Below are positions 6,685-8,432 of a DNA stretch of 8,432 nt, in pieces. The position numbers and the translations under genes are program-made. Origin of the DNA: an uncultured Methanobrevibacter sp. (GTDB taxonomy: Archaea; Methanobacteriota; Methanobacteria; Methanobacteriales; Methanobacteriaceae); assembly GCA_902795935.1 (NCBI GenBank), contig CADBMS010000157.1:1-8432 (forward strand), written 5' to 3'. Numbering within the stretch: the first letter of the stretch is position 1; every line of letters starts with the position of its first letter. Under the pieces are notes generated by a model. The model was not told the DNA's origin and did no database searches. It was given only the letters and a program-made list of their open reading frames with translations.

Positions 6685-6692
6685 ATCACCTT
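6685..6692 (-). promoter_or_regulatory. Ribosome binding site containing the upstream stop codon
   Basis: AAGGTGAT on the - strand matches the archaeal anti-Shine-Dalgarno sequence over seven or eight bases, 5 bases before ATG 6679. The TGA within it (6688-6686) is the stop codon of the 292-aa prepilin-like gene. Ribosomes ending there are already on the next start, which points to tight coupling. Confidence 0.8.
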
Positions 6693-7564
6693 GCCCAAAC
6701 GAACAATTCAAATTTAGCATCTTTTACTTTTGCATTTTCTAAGTTTATTTCACTTTGAGGCACATTCTTAGGAGCACCAACAACGAATACATTCATAGAA
6801 CCAGTACCATTACCTGTTACAATTCTTACAATATTCTCTTCAAAATCAGTTCCTTGTTTAAGGAAAGTTTCATTAATTTGTTTTGTTATTAAAGTTTTTC
6901 CTGCAATTTCAGAACTATTAAGAAGAGGTTCATTATTTACATATATTGTTGAATTAGTATAACCATTATTTTCAACTATAATCCAATAATTAGTATATGC
7001 ACTACTTGTAGCACTGGTTGAAAATTGTGTTGTATATGTTCTTGGTGAATTGGCATTTCTAATTGCACCTTCTAATGAAGTAACATGTTCTAATTTTGAG
7101 GTTAGAACTAATCTTTCAACTCTAACAATATTTGATGCACTATTATTTAAAGTACCTACTGATTTTATAACTTTTGAATCAGAATCTGTTAAGACTAAGT
7201 ATGCTCCATAATTAGAACCAAGTAGATTCTCTAAATCAGATTCTTTAAAAGCAGATATCTTTGAAAATGATAATACATTTTCTTCAGTACTATTCTTACT
7301 GTAATCGAATCTTGCTAAACCTGGAATTTTAGCCGTACCTTTATTTTCCCAATCAACAGGCGTTCCTGATGATTCAACAAGTGCATCTGCAGAATCAGCA
7401 GCAACTCTATCCAATGAACTAAATTGCATAACACTTTGTGATCTATAAGACATATCATCCATAGACACAGCAGCCATACCTATAATAATAGTTATAGGTA
7501 TCAATGCAATTAACATATCCATTGAAAATGCTAAGCCTCTTGAATCTCGACTAAATAATTTCAA
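6686..7564 (-). CDS. Prepilin-like surface protein, 292 aa, TTG start
   Basis: This is the first gene of the leftward operon. A ten-residue leader ending in D-S-R-G precedes L-A-F-S-M-D and a hydrophobic helix to about residue 33; an acidic residue lies at mature position 6. Residues 50-100 contain S-L-D-R-V-A-A-D, then S-S-G-T-P-V-D-W-E, P-G-L-A and N-V-L-S, a pattern I associate with archaeal minor-pilin-like proteins. The rest is predicted extracytoplasmic with several N-x-S/T sequons, ending in K-F-E-L-F-V-W-A-R. The start is TTG at 7564: AGGAGG (7575-7580) is 10 bases upstream, there is no in-frame ATG or GTG nearby upstream, and the first internal ATG would remove the leader and part of the helix. 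The use of TTG may lower its yield relative to the other subunits. Transcription probably starts near 7625 from the TATA box at 7647-7655. The surface role comes from the signal peptide type. Confidence 0.85.
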   Translation of the reverse strand: MKLFSRDSRGLAFSMDMLIALIPITIIIGMAAVSMDDMSYRSQSVMQFSSLDRVAADSADALVESSGTPVDWENKGTAKIPGLARFDYSKNSTEENVLSFSKISAFKESDLENLLGSNYGAYLVLTDSDSKVIKSVGTLNNSASNIVRVERLVLTSKLEHVTSLEGAIRNANSPRTYTTQFSTSATSSAYTNYWIIVENNGYTNSTIYVNNEPLLNSSEIAGKTLITKQINETFLKQGTDFEENIVRIVTGNGTGSMNVFVVGAPKNVPQSEINLENAKVKDAKFELFVWAR

Positions 7565-7574
7565 TATGTTTATT

Positions 7575-7580
7575 CCTCCT
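7575..7580 (-). promoter_or_regulatory. Consensus ribosome binding site for a TTG start
   Basis: AGGAGG on the - strand sits 10 bases before TTG 7564. The same six bases with the same spacing occur before the divergent pilin at 7772, which starts with ATG, so the two promoters share leader design but differ in start codon. Confidence 0.75.
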
Positions 7581-7594
7581 AATTTAAATATTAT

Positions 7595-7619
7595 TAATTA
7601 ATTTGTACTAAATTAATTA
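7595..7619. promoter_or_regulatory. Perfect 10-bp inverted repeat in the leader of the leftward operon
   Basis: TAATTAATTT (7595-7604) and AAATTAATTA (7610-7619) are exact reverse complements around a GTACT spacer. The repeat lies just downstream of the predicted transcript start (near 7625) and 15 bases before the Shine-Dalgarno site. It could be a repressor operator or a hairpin at the 5' end of the message. The arms are pure A/T in an A/T-rich region, so chance cannot be excluded. Confidence 0.4.
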
Positions 7620-7646
7620 GACATTCATTTAATTTCTTGAATAAAT

Positions 7647-7655
7647 ATTTATATA
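7647..7655 (-). promoter_or_regulatory. TATA box of the leftward pilin-like operon
   Basis: The - strand reads TATATAAAT, a good archaeal TATA element. A start about 25 bases on, near 7625, would give a leader of about 60 bases before TTG 7564. A second, weaker candidate (TATTTTTATA, 7669-7678) lies further upstream. No transcript data are available here. Confidence 0.5.
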
Positions 7656-7672
7656 CTTATTTTACTGTATAA

Positions 7673-7701
7673 AAATATTATTCATGTTTTTAATAATATT
7701 T
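7673..7701. promoter_or_regulatory. Perfect 10-bp inverted repeat between the divergent TATA boxes
   Basis: AAATATTATT (7673-7682) and AATAATATTT (7692-7701) are exact reverse complements with a 9-base spacer. The arm centres are 19 bp apart, close to two helical turns. The right arm touches the rightward TATA box. A regulator bound here could act on both promoters. The arms are pure A/T, so this is tentative. Confidence 0.35.
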
Positions 7702-7710
7702 ATATATATT
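7698..7710 (+). promoter_or_regulatory. TATA box of the class III pilin gene
   Basis: The + strand reads ATTTATATATATT, close to the methanogen TATA consensus. The predicted start is near 7730, giving a leader of about 40 bases before ATG 7772. AGGAGG at 7756-7761 serves as ribosome binding site, 10 bases from the ATG. Confidence 0.6.
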
Positions 7711-7771
7711 ACATCATCATATTAATAATTATAGGAAAATCGTATCTAATAATACAGGAGGAAAATAATTA

Positions 7772-8167
7772 ATGGCTATTAATGATATTAGAGGTCAAAT
7801 TTCAGTAGAGTTAGTTTTGATTCTTGGAATTATGGTAGTTGTTATAATGATAATTGCAAGTACTGCAACACCATTAGCTGAACAAGATGCTGCTAGTAGT
7901 GCTGCTCGTGAAGGCGCCACTACAATTTTATATAATATTACTGCCTCAAATCCAACTTTCCAAGCAACAAGAATTACAGAAATGACAATGGTAGGTGATT
8001 CTGAAAAAACTATTACAATAACTGTTCACCCATCATTACCAGAGGAATATAAATCACAAATACTTGAAGGATCTATGAAATCAGTTATAAATCAACCAAC
8101 ATTCACTAAAACAGGAACAAACACATTTTCAGGAAACAATTACAAATATAAGATTATTATTAAATAG
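7772..8167 (+). CDS. Class III signal peptide archaeal pilin (probable major subunit)
   Basis: This 131-residue protein has a textbook archaeal class III signal peptide: leader M-A-I-N-D-I-R-G (1-8), then Q-I-S-V-E and a hydrophobic helix to about residue 30. Such leaders are cut between Gly and Gln by the prepilin peptidase EppA in methanogens, leaving Q-x-S-x-E with Glu at mature position 5. The mature chain would be 123 residues: a helix continuing through D-A-A-S-S-A-A-R-E-G-A at 39-49, then a beta-rich head with T-I-T-I-T-V and a C-terminal N-Y-K-Y-K strand. Small size, canonical signal and its own strong promoter suggest a main structural subunit of a surface filament. It is divergent from the operon of four less typical pilin-like proteins across a 207-bp region. 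A hairpin and U-rich tract follow the stop. The processing rule is established for the family; being the major subunit here is inference. Confidence 0.9.
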   Translation: MAINDIRGQISVELVLILGIMVVVIMIIASTATPLAEQDAASSAAREGATTILYNITASNPTFQATRITEMTMVGDSEKTITITVHPSLPEEYKSQILEGSMKSVINQPTFTKTGTNTFSGNNYKYKIIIK

Positions 8168-8181
8168 AATTAATAATATAT

Positions 8182-8220
8182 AGAAAATTCTAATATGAGT
8201 TTTCTCCATTTTTATTTTAA
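8182..8220 (+). terminator. Hairpin plus U-rich terminator of the class III pilin gene
   Basis: AGAAAATTC (8182-8190) pairs with GAGTTTTCT (8197-8205) in nine pairs, one a U-G wobble, around a six-base loop. CCATTTTTATTTT follows. The hairpin begins 15 bases after the stop codon. A 16-bp perfect palindrome (TTTATTTTAAAATAAA, 8211-8226) overlaps the T-rich end. Two more T-rich tracts follow at about 8250-8258 and 8284-8291. Confidence 0.6.
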
Positions 8221-8350
8221 AATAAACCAATAATTAATCTTCTATTATAATTTTTTTAAAAAATAGATTTATAGAAAATCCTGTTTTTTTTATTTTGGTA
8301 TATATTAGTAAAATCTACATTTTTAACAAGTATAGTGTTTTCATGAAAGT

Positions 8351-8432
8351 TTATACCATATTTGTGATCCAATTTTCATAGAGTGATTTTCTTCCTACAA
8401 ATTTGTTGAAATTGTTTTTAAAGATTGTTTCA
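8351..8432 (-). CDS. Possible C-terminal end of a gene entering from the right edge
   Basis: On the - strand one frame is open from the right edge (first full codon at 8431-8429) for 26 codons to a TAA at 8353-8351. The peptide includes F-V-G-R-K-S-L-Y-E-N-W-I-T-N and does not match a family I recognise. In DNA this rich in A/T such a run can arise by chance in about one frame in ten, so the call is weak. If real, the gene converges on the class III pilin gene, and the perfect palindrome TTTCATGAAA at 8339-8348 just beyond its stop might form part of its end. Confidence 0.25.
   Translation of the reverse strand, partial: ETIFKNNFNKFVGRKSLYENWITNMV

Noticed and set aside
2834..7564. Reading the four prepilin-like genes as archaellum (archaeal flagellum) genes
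   Set aside because: None resembles an archaellin in size or body sequence, and no archaellum accessory gene is present.
8270..8432. Possible CRISPR repeat, tRNA or small RNA at the right edge
   Set aside because: No repeated unit with regular spacing occurs, no cloverleaf or conserved tRNA boxes are visible, and the T-rich tracts and short palindromes are explained by transcription ends.

Overview
The window looks like a piece of chromosome from a very AT-rich methanogenic archaeon of the order Methanobacteriales; Methanosphaera or Methanobrevibacter fits best. The reasons are two archaeal housekeeping proteins of the UPF0200 and UPF0201 families, an archaeal DUF71/Dph6-type ATP pyrophosphatase, a class III (QxSxE) archaeal pilin signal peptide, Shine-Dalgarno sites of the GGAGGTGAT type, TATA-box promoters and oligo-T terminators. 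The genus is inferred from composition and protein style, not from a database match.

Left side (1-1370): the 3' end of a UPF0200 P-loop protein is followed by a UPF0201 protein in a tight two-gene unit on the + strand. These converge on a - strand gene for a diphthine-ammonia ligase-like protein (dph6), which has its own TATA box and a very short leader.

Centre (1396-7564, all - strand): a long gene train is read from right to left. It starts with a 292-aa prepilin-like protein, then a 787-aa giant prepilin-like protein, a 353-aa prepilin-like protein and a 134-aa small pilin. All four begin with a short charged leader ending in Gly, followed by a single hydrophobic helix. The junctions are tight: stop codons sit inside or directly beside the next Shine-Dalgarno site, so translational coupling is likely. 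An oligo-T tract at 2807-2831 then separates this part from two more membrane-surface genes: a bitopic protein with a low-complexity linker and a PepSY-like domain, and a three-helix membrane protein with a large predicted outside domain.

Right side (7565-8432): a divergent intergenic region holds two back-to-back TATA boxes and two AT-only perfect 10-bp inverted repeats. Rightward lies a canonical class III pilin gene, followed by a hairpin/U-rich terminator. A short open frame entering from the right edge on the - strand may be the tail of another gene.

Taken together, the centre and right look like a cell-surface appendage locus: one probable major class III pilin, four atypical minor-pilin-like subunits (one of them very large), and two membrane-anchored accessory proteins. 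No assembly ATPase, platform protein or prepilin peptidase is present in the window, so those functions would have to be encoded elsewhere. This pilin-like locus is the best candidate for an undescribed system here.
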